This document shows, piece by piece, positions 18,283 to 26,980 of a stretch of DNA of 64,000 nt (its first letter is position 1; the number at the start of each line of letters is the position of its first letter). The notes below the pieces were generated by a model that saw nothing but the letters and a program-made list of their open reading frames with translations, made no database searches and was not told where the DNA came from. This DNA is from Sphingomonas sp. dw_22 (GTDB lineage Bacteria; Pseudomonadota; Alphaproteobacteria; Sphingomonadales; Sphingomonadaceae). The position numbers and the translations under genes are program-made. The stretch spans positions 47,785 through 111,784 of the forward strand of contig NZ_JAAVVE010000009.1 in assembly GCF_018449795.1 (NCBI RefSeq), in the 5' to 3' direction.

Positions 18283-18866
18283 TTCACCTCTCCCACGCCT
18301 GACCGGCGCCTGCTTCGAACTTGCGGTACGGAAAAGCAAGCGTCAAGCCGGCATCCTGGGGCCGGCCGCGGATCGAATGGCCGAAACCGCTGGAAATGTA
18401 GGATTTGGTTTGCAATCCTTCGTCAATTCCCTCTCATGGTCGAAGGCGACGCAGTTGAAGCCGGCAAGCATGATCCGTCATCCCGGCGAAAGCCGAAAGC
18501 CGGAGTTTCCCCACCCCGCCGCGCATCGCTCCCCTATCCCGGCGCTCGCCCGGATGGCGGTCTCGCCGATCGCCAGGACCAACTCCCTGCCGCCCTTCAA
18601 TCGGACCACCAGAAGTTTTCGACATAGTGGTGTCAACCGTGTCAACCGGAACGGTCATGGCCGCCCCACCCGCGAAGCCCCATGGCGATGGATTTAATTA
18701 CCCGGAATCAGTCGAATGAGGAAGGAAGATGCAGCGGCATGACGGGCCCCAGGCGAAGGTGGCCGCGCGCGCTCGCTCCGTTCCGGCGCCAATCTGAATA
18801 TTTTCGAATTTTGCGTATGGCATTCATCACGATGCTCGCCTAGCTCTTCGCTTCATGGGGGAAACA
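18283..18866. other. 584-bp non-coding interval between divergent genes
   Basis: No credible gene is visible. It contains an 11-bp match (18396-18406, ATGTAGGATTT) to a dispersed 16-bp motif, a single degenerate REP-like arm near 18477-18510, a TGTCAACC direct repeat (18631-18648), and an AT-richer stretch around 18793-18830 that may hold the promoter of the ligase gene. Confidence 0.6.
18631..18648 (+). repeat. TGTCAACC tandem motif, copy 1
   Basis: TGTCAACCGTGTCAACCG: two direct TGTCAACC units 10 bp apart. An inverted copy is at 34518-34535 and a diverged one at 26386-26401. All three are intergenic. Confidence 0.6.
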
Positions 18867-20363
18867 ATGCCAAACGCCGCAACCCTGCTGGCCAGCGACT
18901 TCGCGACGCTCTCCGATCTCATCGCCGCACATGCCCGCGAGCGGGGCGACAAGACCGCGATCGTCTTCGGCGACCGGACCCTCAGCTATACCGAGCTCGA
19001 TCGCGGCATGGACCGGGTCGCGGCGGCGCTCCAGCGCGACGGCGTTCCCGCAGGCGCCGCGACAGCGATCCTCGCGCCGACTTCGATCGAATATGCCCTG
19101 GTCTTCCTGGGCATTCTCCGCGCCGGCTGCGTCGCCGCCCCGCTCGCCCCTTCGGCGACGCCCGGGCAGCTCGCCGCGATGGTCGCCGATTGCCGCGCGC
19201 CGATCCTGTTCCACGATGCCGCCCATGCCGGGCTAGATGTCGCCGCGCGGCAAGTCCCGATCGAACGGCTCGACGCATGGCTCGCCCCCGAGGATGCCGT
19301 TCCCACGCCCGTCGCCCGCACGCCGGACGACGCCTTCAACATCATCTATTCCTCCGGCACCACCGGCACGCCCAAGGGCATCGTCCAGCCTCATGCGATG
19401 CGCTGGATCCATATCGGCCGCGCCCCCGCCGGCTTCGGCGATGCCGTGACGATGATCGCCACGCCGCTCTATTCGAACACCACGCTCGTCAGCTTCCTGC
19501 CCACGCTCGGCTGGGGCGGAACGGCGGTATTGATGGCGAAGTTCGACGCGGGCGCGTTCGTCCGGCTGGCCGAGAAGCATCGCGCCACCCATACGATGCT
19601 GGTCCCCGTCCAGTATCAGCGGATCATGGCGCTCCCCGATTTCGACGCGCACGACCTGTCGAGCTTCCGCCTCAAGACCTGCACCAGCGCGCCCTTCTCC
19701 GCCGCGCTCAAGGCCGATGTGCTGGCGCGCTGGCCGGGGCTGCTGGTCGAATATTACGGCATGACCGAGGGCGGCGGCACCTGCGCGCTGGTCTGCAACC
19801 TCCATCCGGACAAGCTCCACACCGTCGGCCAGCCGCTGGAGGGCCATGACATCCGCCTGATCGATGACGAGGGCCGCGAAGTCGCCCCTGGCGAGATGGG
19901 CGAGGTCGTCGGCCGCTCGCCTGCGATGATGACCGGCTATCACGGCCGCGAAGAGGCCACCGGCGCCGCCACCTGGCATGACGCCCAGGGCAACCGCTTC
20001 ATCCGCCACGGCGATATCGGCCGCTTCGACGCGGACGGCTTCCTGATCCTGATGGACCGCAAGAAGGATCTCATCATCTCGGGCGGGTTCAACATCTATC
20101 CCTCGGACCTGGAGACCGTGCTGGTCCAGCACCCCGACGTCGCCGATTGCAGCGTGATCGGCGTGCCGTCTGCGGAATGGGGCGAGACGCCGGTCGGCTT
20201 CTATGTCGGCGCGGGCGATCCCGCCGCGATCCTCGCCTGGTTCAACGGCAGCGTCGGCAAGACCCAGCGGCTTTCCGCGCTCGAAAGGATCGACGAGCTG
20301 CCCCGCAGCGCGATCGGCAAGGTGCTGAAGCGCGAGCTGCGCGACCGGTATCTCGCCCGGTGA
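18867..20363 (+). CDS. Acyl-CoA synthetase / AMP-dependent ligase
   Basis: A 498-residue class I adenylate-forming enzyme that activates a carboxylic acid with ATP and CoA. The P-loop YSSGTTGTPKG is at residues 161-171, YYGMTEGGG is the adenylation motif, DRKKDLIISGGFNIYPSD is the hinge and cap motif, and SAIGKVLKREL carries the catalytic lysine. GGGGGA upstream selects ATG 18867 over 18855. The next gene, a thioesterase, overlaps by 4 nt. The acid could be a fatty, aryl or isoprenoid acid. Confidence 0.9.
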   Translation: MPNAATLLASDFATLSDLIAAHARERGDKTAIVFGDRTLSYTELDRGMDRVAAALQRDGVPAGAATAILAPTSIEYALVFLGILRAGCVAAPLAPSATPGQLAAMVADCRAPILFHDAAHAGLDVAARQVPIERLDAWLAPEDAVPTPVARTPDDAFNIIYSSGTTGTPKGIVQPHAMRWIHIGRAPAGFGDAVTMIATPLYSNTTLVSFLPTLGWGGTAVLMAKFDAGAFVRLAEKHRATHTMLVPVQYQRIMALPDFDAHDLSSFRLKTCTSAPFSAALKADVLARWPGLLVEYYGMTEGGGTCALVCNLHPDKLHTVGQPLEGHDIRLIDDEGREVAPGEMGEVVGRSPAMMTGYHGREEATGAATWHDAQGNRFIRHGDIGRFDADGFLILMDRKKDLIISGGFNIYPSDLETVLVQHPDVADCSVIGVPSAEWGETPVGFYVGAGDPAAILAWFNGSVGKTQRLSALERIDELPRSAIGKVLKRELRDRYLAR

Positions 20364-21136
20364 CTCCGATCGCGGACATCCTGGCGAACGCGGCCCGCAC
20401 CGAAACCGGCTTCACCTGCGCGATCCCCGGCGACTGGATGCAGGGCCGCACCGCCTATGGCGGCCTCTCCGCCGCGCTGGCGCTCCAGGCCGCGCTCGAC
20501 CTGGAGCCGGACCTGCCACCGCTCCGCTCCGCGCAGGTCGCGTTCATCGGCCCGCTCGCCGGCCAGGCGACCGTCACCGCCACGAAGCTCCGCCGCGGCC
20601 GCAACGCCGCCTTCCTCCAGGCCGATGTCACTTCCGAGGCCGGGCTGGGCCTGCGTGCCACCTTCGTCTTCATGGCCCCGCTGGCCTCGGCGATCGCGCA
20701 CGATATCGCTCCCCGCGCGCCCCTTCCGCCGCCCGCGCCGGATGCCGAAATCTATACCGGCCCCGACGACGGCTTCTTCACCAGCAACTTCAACTTCCAC
20801 GATCCCAAAGCCGCGCACGGCCCCGCCGAATGGCTGCGCTGGGCGAGACTCCGTGCCCGTGACGGCCTCCACCCCATGGTAGAGCTGATGGCGATCGGCG
20901 ATGCGCTGCCCCCGGCGGCGTTCAAGCTGATCGAGGATCGCCGCGCCCCGCTCAGCTCGCTCAACTGGCAGATCAATTTCATCGCGCCCGAGCCCGCGAC
21001 CGAGGACGGCTGGTGGCTGCTCGCCTCGACGGCGGACACCGTCCATCACGGCTATTCCAGCCAGCGCATGACCGTGTGGAACGCGCGCGGAGATCCTATC
21101 GCCGAGGCCATGCAGGGCGTGGCGATCTTCGCCTGA
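20360..21136 (+). CDS. Acyl-CoA thioesterase family protein (TesB-like double hot dog)
   Basis: A 258-residue protein starting at a GTG that overlaps the ligase stop (GTGA). WMQGRTAYGGLSAALALQAA matches the N-terminal hot-dog segment of TesB-like thioesterases, and the C-terminal half has SLNWQINF and GYSSQRMTVWNARGDPIAEAMQGVAIF. Coupling to an acyl-CoA ligase suggests control of the CoA-thioester pool of that pathway. It differs clearly from the TesB at 3667. Confidence 0.85.
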   Translation: MTPIADILANAARTETGFTCAIPGDWMQGRTAYGGLSAALALQAALDLEPDLPPLRSAQVAFIGPLAGQATVTATKLRRGRNAAFLQADVTSEAGLGLRATFVFMAPLASAIAHDIAPRAPLPPPAPDAEIYTGPDDGFFTSNFNFHDPKAAHGPAEWLRWARLRARDGLHPMVELMAIGDALPPAAFKLIEDRRAPLSSLNWQINFIAPEPATEDGWWLLASTADTVHHGYSSQRMTVWNARGDPIAEAMQGVAIFA

Positions 21137-21271
21137 AACCGCGCCCTGCGACAAATTGCGACACATTCGCGGCTCCATGACAAACGGCTGAGACAGCCAC
21201 CCCTCAGAACCGGGATCAAGGCGAGGGTGCTTCCCCTTCCCTCGCCTGCCCCTTCCCGGAGTATCCGCGTA

Positions 21272-21742
21272 ATGAAGAAACTGCTCGCCGCCGCCGCCCT
21301 GGCGTCCACCTTGCTCGCCGGCAGCGCCTTTGCCGGCCAGGACCAGCCGCATCGCGATCCGCTCGCCCGCGCCGATGCCAATAATGACGGCGTCGTCACC
21401 CGCGACGAGTTCCTCGCCGATGTCGATGCCCGCTTCGCCAAGCTCGACGCCAACAAGGACGGCAAGCTCTCCGCCGACGAGCGCCCCCGGATGGGCGGCC
21501 GCATGATGGGCCGCACCGACGGCAATGGCGACGGCGCGATCACGCTCGAAGAGATGCGCGCCCAGTCCCTCCAGCGCTTCGACCGGATCGACGCCAATCA
21601 CGACGGCAAGCTCGACAAGGCCGAGCGCGACGCCGTGATGCAGCGGATGATGTCGATGCGCGGCGACGGCCCGCGCGGCGGCCATCACATGCCTCCCAAG
21701 ACCCCGCCGGCCGACCAGCCTTCGACCCCTGACGGCAATTAA
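21272..21742 (+). CDS. Exported EF-hand calcium-binding protein
   Basis: A 156-residue protein with a signal peptide (MKKLLAAAALASTLLAGSAFA) and four EF-hand loops: DANNDGVVTRDE, DANKDGKLSADE, DGNGDGAITLEE and DANHDGKLDKAE. The C-terminus is rich in Gly, His, Met and Pro. It should be periplasmic and bind Ca2+. An OmpR-type two-component system follows 87 bp later on the same strand. A link between calcium and that system is possible but unproven. Confidence 0.9.
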   Translation: MKKLLAAAALASTLLAGSAFAGQDQPHRDPLARADANNDGVVTRDEFLADVDARFAKLDANKDGKLSADERPRMGGRMMGRTDGNGDGAITLEEMRAQSLQRFDRIDANHDGKLDKAERDAVMQRMMSMRGDGPRGGHHMPPKTPPADQPSTPDGN

Positions 21743-21829
21743 AGGTCGGCCGGAACTTGCCGGGCGGGCTCCCGCCTCCTCGCCCGCCCGGCACTTCCTT
21801 CTTGCGTCCGAATTGGTACGCTGATCCCC

Positions 21830-22549
21830 ATGTCCGAGATTCCGCACCTCCTCCTGGTCGACGACGAACGCTCGATCCGCGAGCCGCTCGCCCAATATCT
21901 GACCAAGCAAGGCTTCCGCGTGACGCAGGCCGGCGATGCCGAGGGCGCGCGCGCCCGCATGGCCGCCTATGCGATCGATCTCGTCGTGCTCGACATCATG
22001 ATGCCCGGCGAGGACGGCCTCAGCCTCTGCCGCCATATCCGCGAGACCAGCGATACCCCGGTGATCCTGCTCACCGCGCGCAGCGAGGAGACCGATCGCA
22101 TCGTCGGCCTCGAAATGGGCGCCGACGATTATGTCGTGAAGCCCTTCTCCCCCCGCGAGCTTTCCGCCCGCATCAAGGTGGTGCTGCGCCGCTGGTCGGC
22201 CGGCGGATCGAAGCAGCATGCGCCGGAGACCGGCAGCTTCGCCTTTGCCGGCTGGGTGCTCAAGACCGGCGAGCGCGCGCTGGTCGATCGCGAGGGCGTG
22301 TCGGTCCCGCTCTCCACCGGCGAATACAACCTTCTCCACACCCTGGTCACGCGCCCGCGCCAGGTGCTTACCCGCGATCAGTTGCTCGATCTGACCCAGG
22401 GCCGCGAAGCAGCCGCCTTCGATCGCGCGATCGACAACCAGGTGAGCCGGTTGCGCAAGAAGATCGAGCCCGACCCCCGGAACCCGTCGCTCATCAAGAC
22501 GGTATGGGGCGGCGGCTATACGCTCGCGGCGGAAGTGACTCGCCTGTGA
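21830..22549 (+). CDS. OmpR-family response regulator
   Basis: A 239-residue two-component regulator. The receiver has the acidic pair at residues 11-12, the phospho-acceptor Asp55 in VVLDIMMPGEDG, and Lys104 in VVKPFSPRE. The C-terminal winged helix runs about 125-235 with TGEYNLLHTLVTRPRQVLTRDQLL and ends in VWGGGYTL. It is followed after 22 nt by its kinase. Target genes are not evident; the EF-hand gene just upstream is the nearest candidate. Confidence 0.93.
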   Translation: MSEIPHLLLVDDERSIREPLAQYLTKQGFRVTQAGDAEGARARMAAYAIDLVVLDIMMPGEDGLSLCRHIRETSDTPVILLTARSEETDRIVGLEMGADDYVVKPFSPRELSARIKVVLRRWSAGGSKQHAPETGSFAFAGWVLKTGERALVDREGVSVPLSTGEYNLLHTLVTRPRQVLTRDQLLDLTQGREAAAFDRAIDNQVSRLRKKIEPDPRNPSLIKTVWGGGYTLAAEVTRL

Positions 22550-22571
22550 CGCGCCGAACGGCGGCGGCCGC

Positions 22572-23963
22572 ATGAAGAGGCTCGCACGCTTCCTTCCCAA
22601 GAGCCTCGCCGGGCAGATCGCGCTGCTCGTCGCGGTCGCGCTGTTCGTGGCGCAGGCGATCAATTTCGGCCTGTTGCTGCGCGAGCGCCAGGCCGCGCGC
22701 TTCGCCCAGGTGATCGTGCCTACGGTCACGCGGCTTTCGGATGCTTCCGATCGCCTGCTGATCGCCAGGTCGGCGCTCCCGGGCACGATCCAGATCCCCC
22801 GCGGCGGCTATATCTCCGATCCGCGGACGCGGGTGCAGCTTCACGGCGCCAATCCGCTCGATCCGGCGCCGAACCGCCGGACCGATCTCGAAGCCACCAT
22901 CCGCAAGGGGCTGGAGGAGAGCGGCATCCATGTCGGCCAGCTCATCGCGGTCGTGCGCCCCTTCAGGCTGGACGATCGCGTGGCGCGGGAGATCGGCCAG
23001 CGCCGCGCCGATCGCCTCCGCCGCGCCCGCTCGGAGCTGGCCGTCGCGGTCGAATTGCCGGGCAAGGGTTGGCTCGCGGTCGGCTCCCCCTGGCCGCGCA
23101 CCGAAGTCGGGCTGGTCTCCCAATTGATCGCCCAGACGCTGATCCTCTATCTGGTGGTGCTCGTGCCCGTGCTGCTCGCCGGCCGCCGCATCGCCCGGCC
23201 GCTGCGCACGCTGGGCGAGGCCGTACGCAGCTTCAAGCCCGGCGACGGCACCCCGCCGCTGCCCGAGCAGGGAACCGGCGAAGTCCGATCGGTGATCGGC
23301 GCGTACAACGCGCTCAGCCGCCGCGTGAACGCGATGCTCGACGAGAAGGACCGGATGCTCGGCGCGATCGGCCATGATCTGCGCACCCCGCTCCAGGCGC
23401 TCCGGGTCCGCATCGAATCGGTGGAAGACGAGGACGATCGCGCCCGCATGGCCGACACGATCGACGAGATGAGCCGCACGCTGGACGATATCCTCTCGCT
23501 GGCGCGGCTCGGCCGGCCGAGCGAGAAGATGACCGATGTCGACCTGTCGGCGCTGGTCGACGCAGTGGTGGAGGATTTCCGCGACCTGGATCATCAGGTG
23601 ACGTTCGAGGAAGCGCCGCGCCTCCTCATGCACCTGCGGCCCACGCTGATGCGCCGCGCGGTGCGCAACCTGATCGAGAATGCGGTGAAATATGGCGGCG
23701 GGGCCGAAGTGCTGCTCGTGCCGCTGGAAGGATCGGTGGAGGTGCGGGTCTGCGATCGCGGGCCGGGCATTCCGGCGGACAAGATCGACGCGGTGTTCGA
23801 TCCCTTCATCCGGCTGGAGGAATCGCGCAATCGCGAGACCGGCGGAGCCGGGCTGGGCCTGGCCCTCGCCCGCGCCATCGTCCACGATGCCGGGGGCAGC
23901 ATTTCACTGGCCAACCGCGAAGGCGGCGGTCTCACCGCCACCATCTCGCTGCCGCGTGGCTGA
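22572..23963 (+). CDS. Membrane sensor histidine kinase
   Basis: A 463-residue kinase. It has an N-terminal transmembrane helix (about residues 15-38), a periplasmic sensor region of about 140 residues, a second helix (about 178-200), a HAMP segment, then the H-box AIGHDLRTPLQALR (His near 270), N-box NLIENAVKYGGG and the G-boxes DRGPGIP and GGAGLGLALARAIV. It is the cognate partner of the regulator at 21830. The overall build is like EnvZ-type osmosensing kinases; the signal is unknown. Confidence 0.92.
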   Translation: MKRLARFLPKSLAGQIALLVAVALFVAQAINFGLLLRERQAARFAQVIVPTVTRLSDASDRLLIARSALPGTIQIPRGGYISDPRTRVQLHGANPLDPAPNRRTDLEATIRKGLEESGIHVGQLIAVVRPFRLDDRVAREIGQRRADRLRRARSELAVAVELPGKGWLAVGSPWPRTEVGLVSQLIAQTLILYLVVLVPVLLAGRRIARPLRTLGEAVRSFKPGDGTPPLPEQGTGEVRSVIGAYNALSRRVNAMLDEKDRMLGAIGHDLRTPLQALRVRIESVEDEDDRARMADTIDEMSRTLDDILSLARLGRPSEKMTDVDLSALVDAVVEDFRDLDHQVTFEEAPRLLMHLRPTLMRRAVRNLIENAVKYGGGAEVLLVPLEGSVEVRVCDRGPGIPADKIDAVFDPFIRLEESRNRETGGAGLGLALARAIVHDAGGSISLANREGGGLTATISLPRG

Positions 23964-24036
23964 CGTACCGGGAGGCGCCTGTGCCTCCTGCGCAATCCAT
24001 GGTATCGCCTGGCGCGAAAATCGTTGAGGCTGATGC

Positions 24037-24936
24037 GTGACCATTCTTTCCGACGCCAAGATCCGCGAGTATATGCGCCTAGGCAAACTCGTGCCGAACG
24101 GCGATGCAAGGCAGGCGCAGGAATGCTCCTATTCCTTTCGCCCTGGCCGGGCCTTTCTGGCGGGAGACGCCAACAGCCAACCGGTCGATTTCCGATATGG
24201 CGTCGGCCCGAAGCACGTCGTTGTTGATCCAGGCAAGATGATCTGGATACGGACTCGCGAGCACGTCAAGATTCCCACCAATATGGTCGGCTTCTGGTGG
24301 CAGACCAACTCGCTGTCACGCCGCGGGCTGATGCTCGTGAATATGAGCATGGTCGAGCCTGGCTATGAGGGTGATCTCGCTTGCCTCTTCGTCAATTTCG
24401 GCAATCAGCACATCCCTATCAATGGTGACACGAATATCGCTAAGATGGTCTTCGTGGATATCCGGGGCGACGTGGAGAACCCGTTCCAGGGCCAGACTCC
24501 CCGAACGCAATATGATGCCTCGCTTCATGATCTTGCGGTCAATCAGCCCTCATCCTTCCTTCAGGTGGGGGATCTAGCGACATCGCTAGATAAGCAGAAA
24601 ACCGAGGCTATCGGAGAGATCCAGACGGCGCGGCAAAAGGCGGTCGCCGATGCGGTTGCTGAATTCAAGCAAGACGCGCCCAAGAAGATCTGGGGCACCT
24701 ATGCCTGGGCTGCCTTGGCGCTCTTACTACTCACGGCCATCACGTCAGGCGCGAACTGGGCCAGGGACAATCTCTTCCCCGATTCGAAGAAGATCGCCCG
24801 CGCGGAGGCCGAGGCGACCTTGCGCGAGCGCGTGACCATTCCCGCCGCTGCGGATTCGGGCGAGACCGCCGAACTGACGAAGCGTATCCAAGAGTTGAAC
24901 ACCCGAATCGCGAAGCTCGAAAAGAAGGAACCCTGA
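24037..24936 (+). CDS. dCTP-deaminase-fold protein with C-terminal membrane anchor and coiled coil
   Basis: A 299-residue protein from a GTG start. Residues 1-150 align with dCTP deaminase/dUTPase: ILSDAKIREYMRLGKLVP matches the N-terminal helix, and TNSLSRRGLML then VEPGYEGDLACLFVN match the trimer-interface and active-site motifs. By hand alignment the catalytic glutamate of dCTP deaminase is leucine (residue 117) and the RSS motif is TNS, so deamination is unlikely. Residues 185-215 are helical, 219-236 form one transmembrane segment, and 250-299 are a charged coiled coil. Base composition is less GC-rich than the flanks, hinting at transfer. A methyltransferase follows with no gap. Nucleotide sensing at the membrane is a guess. 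Confidence 0.75.
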   Translation: MTILSDAKIREYMRLGKLVPNGDARQAQECSYSFRPGRAFLAGDANSQPVDFRYGVGPKHVVVDPGKMIWIRTREHVKIPTNMVGFWWQTNSLSRRGLMLVNMSMVEPGYEGDLACLFVNFGNQHIPINGDTNIAKMVFVDIRGDVENPFQGQTPRTQYDASLHDLAVNQPSSFLQVGDLATSLDKQKTEAIGEIQTARQKAVADAVAEFKQDAPKKIWGTYAWAALALLLLTAITSGANWARDNLFPDSKKIARAEAEATLRERVTIPAAADSGETAELTKRIQELNTRIAKLEKKEP

Positions 24937-25683
24937 GTGACCGCTCCGCATCGGTCATCGGATGCGCCCCGCCCGCTGCCGGTGGCGCTTGCTTATGATC
25001 TTTCGGCGCCCTTTTACGACGGCTGGTCCTGGCAATCCTTCTGGCGCGAGCATGAATTTCCCTGGGTCCGGGAAACGCTGGCCCGATTCGGCCGGGGACG
25101 GTCGGCGGCGCTGAAGCTGCTCGATGTGGGCTGTGGGACCGGCTGGTATCTGGAGCAGCTCCAGCCTTTGTACCGCGAGGCAGCAGGCATCGATCTCAGC
25201 CCGGGCATGCTCGTCGTGGCCCGGCACCGGCTTGCCCGCACGCTGCTGGAGCAGGCGGATGCCCGGTCGATACCATTCCCGCCCCGGCGCTTCGACGTGG
25301 TGATCTCTACGCGCGTCCTGTCGCACCTGCCGAATGTCGAACCAGCCATTCGCGAGATGCGGCGGGTGCTGGCGCCCGGCGGATTGTTGCTGCTGTCCGA
25401 CGTCGATGCCGGCCACGACTATATGCACACGCGCCTGCCCGTCGAAGGCAGGAATATTCCTGCCGACACCTTCAAGCATGAGCGGGAACGGCTTTTCACG
25501 ACCATCGAGAAAGCGGGATTCGTGCCCGATTCCGCATGTCTGATCCAGATTGACGGCGACGTCAGGCCCCTAGGCCGCCGCCGTTCGGCGCAAGGCGTGC
25601 CCCCCGTTGCCGGATGGATCGGCGCATGGCGGCGCGCGATGAACGATGGCGATATCGGCGAGTCTCCTCGCCCCTGGCGCTGA
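24937..25683 (+). CDS. Class I SAM-dependent methyltransferase
   Basis: A 248-residue methyltransferase. LLDVGCGTGWYLEQL is SAM motif I, AGIDLSPGMLVVAR is motif II, and FDVVISTRVLSHLPNVEPAIREMRRVLAPGG covers motifs IV-V in the UbiE/Methyltransf_11 style. Its GTG directly abuts the stop of the dCTP-deaminase-fold gene, with AAGAAGGA as ribosome-binding site inside that gene. The two are probably co-translated. Substrate unknown. Confidence 0.85.
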   Translation: MTAPHRSSDAPRPLPVALAYDLSAPFYDGWSWQSFWREHEFPWVRETLARFGRGRSAALKLLDVGCGTGWYLEQLQPLYREAAGIDLSPGMLVVARHRLARTLLEQADARSIPFPPRRFDVVISTRVLSHLPNVEPAIREMRRVLAPGGLLLLSDVDAGHDYMHTRLPVEGRNIPADTFKHERERLFTTIEKAGFVPDSACLIQIDGDVRPLGRRRSAQGVPPVAGWIGAWRRAMNDGDIGESPRPWR

Positions 25684-25685
25684 CA

Positions 25686-25716
25686 ATAAAAAGGCCGGGG
25701 AAACCCCGGCCTTTTC
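25686..25716. terminator. Bidirectional intrinsic terminator
   Basis: AAGGCCGGGG (25691-25700), loop AAA, CCCCGGCCTT (25704-25713), with an A-run on the left and a T-run on the right. It lies between the convergent methyltransferase and ndk genes and can stop transcription from both sides. Confidence 0.9.
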
Positions 25717-25739
25717 GATTCCGCCAAGCGGTACCCGCC

Positions 25740-26162
25740 TTAGCCGACGATCTCTTCCGGCTTGAAGAAATAGGCGATCTCGATCGCCGCATTCTCTTCG
25801 CTGTCGGAGCCATGGACCGAGTTCGCCTCGATCGATTCCGCCAGCTCCTTGCGGATCGTGCCGGGCTCGGCATTGGCCGGGTTGGTCGCGCCCATGATGT
25901 CGCGGTTCGCCTGCACGGCGTTCTCGCCCTCGAGCACCTGCACCACGACCGGACCCGAGATCATGAACTCGACCAGATCGTTGAAGAAGGGGCGCTCGCG
26001 GTGGACGCCGTAGAAGCCCTCGGCCTGCTCGCGGGTCATCTGGATGCGCTTGGAGGCGACGACGCGCAGGCCGGCTTCCTCAAGCATCTTGGTGACCGCA
26101 CCGGTCAGGTTGCGGCGGGTGGCATCGGGCTTGATGATCGAAAAGGTCCGGGTCGCGGCCAT
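25740..26162 (-). CDS. ndk: Nucleoside diphosphate kinase
   Basis: A 140-residue Ndk, the normal length. It transfers the gamma phosphate of ATP to NDPs through a phosphohistidine, here His in [22 protein letters not shown] at the N-terminus and [16 protein letters not shown] are family signatures. The start ATG 26162 gives [13 protein letters not shown]; the longer frame is spurious. Confidence 0.97.
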   Translation of the reverse strand: MAATRTFSIIKPDATRRNLTGAVTKMLEEAGLRVVASKRIQMTREQAEGFYGVHRERPFFNDLVEFMISGPVVVQVLEGENAVQANRDIMGATNPANAEPGTIRKELAESIEANSVHGSDSEENAAIEIAYFFKPEEIVG

Positions 26163-26285
26163 GGCCGTGCGGCTCCTGTGTCTTGGGGTTGTGGAAAAGT
26201 CGCGGCTCTCTAGTCCCCGCGCCGGGACGATGCAAGCCGGGCGACGGTTCGCGGCGCGGCACCGGCCGGAATGGAGCGCCGGCCC

Positions 26286-26301
26286 TTGCAATGTAGGATT
26301 T
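26286..26301 (-). repeat. Dispersed 16-bp motif AAATCCTACATTGCAA, copy 1
   Basis: Exact reverse-complement copy. Identical 16-mers occur at 32639-32654 and 50694-50709, and an 11-bp core at 18396-18406. All are intergenic. Confidence 0.7.
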
Positions 26302-26385
26302 CAGCGCCGATCGCCGGAAGCGATCTTTCTCATCGTCGAAGCCATCCCGCGCACGAAATCCGTGCTCGGAAAAATCTCCTACAGA

Positions 26386-26401
26386 GTCAACTTGGTCAAC
26401 C
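26386..26401 (+). repeat. TGTCAACC-type tandem motif, diverged copy
   Basis: GTCAACTTGGTCAACC: two GTCAAC units 10 bp apart, matching the spacing at 18631-18648 and 34518-34535. Confidence 0.5.
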
Positions 26402-26430
26402 AACGGGTACCCGGCTACCCGCCGAAAATC

Positions 26431-26871
26431 CTACGCCGCCTGTTCCCAGCGCCCGGCCTCGTTCTGCTTCCAGTAGCGGCGCTCGACGCCCAGACGATCC
26501 GCCAGTCCCCGCCAGGCCGCCCGCGCCTCGGCGATCCGCTCCTCGTCGAAGAAGTGGAAAGCGCGATCGAAGCCCAGCGCCTCCTCGCGCCATATCCCGT
26601 CCGCCAGGGCGATATTGCGGGCGCCGTTCGCCGCCTCCACCGCGGCGCCGATCAGCACCGGCTGCGCGGCATCCTCCTCGCCCCCGGCCTGGGCATGGGG
26701 CAGGAAGCTCTCGGGCGCATAGCTCCACAGCAACTGGTCGAGCCTGGCCCGCTGCCCCGCATCGTCCGACACGATGAGCAGCCGCCCTCCCCCGGCCAGC
26801 ACCTTCTCCGCGATTTGCGGCAGCACGCGCTCCAGCGGTGCCCGCGTCAGATGGTAGAAATCGACCTGCAT
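26431..26871 (-). CDS. holC: DNA polymerase III chi subunit
   Basis: A 146-residue HolC. MQVDFYHLTRAPLERVLPQIAEKVLAGGGR is the characteristic N-terminus; GFDRAFHFFD and RYWKQNEAGRWEQ close the fold. Chi links the clamp loader to SSB at the replication fork. A far longer frame exists on this strand, but the HolC N-terminus fixes the start at ATG 26871. The divergent lptD starts 110 bp away. Confidence 0.92.
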   Translation of the reverse strand: MQVDFYHLTRAPLERVLPQIAEKVLAGGGRLLIVSDDAGQRARLDQLLWSYAPESFLPHAQAGGEEDAAQPVLIGAAVEAANGARNIALADGIWREEALGFDRAFHFFDEERIAEARAAWRGLADRLGVERRYWKQNEAGRWEQAA

Positions 26872-26980
26872 GGCTCCCGATAGCCGTTCCGGGCGTTCGG
26901 GCCAACGCACGTAACATTGCGGTGCCGCAACCGCTGCGATAGGGCGGAAGGAGCCGCGTGCCCGGGAGTAGAGATAAAAG

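Larger units (their letters stand above)
26163..26430. other. 268-bp intergenic interval with two dispersed motifs
   Basis: Lies between ndk and holC on the minus strand. It holds the 16-bp motif TTGCAATGTAGGATTT (26286-26301) and the GTCAACTTGGTCAACC element (26386-26401), 84 bp apart. The same two motif types also occur near each other at 18396-18648. No gene was found. Confidence 0.6.
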
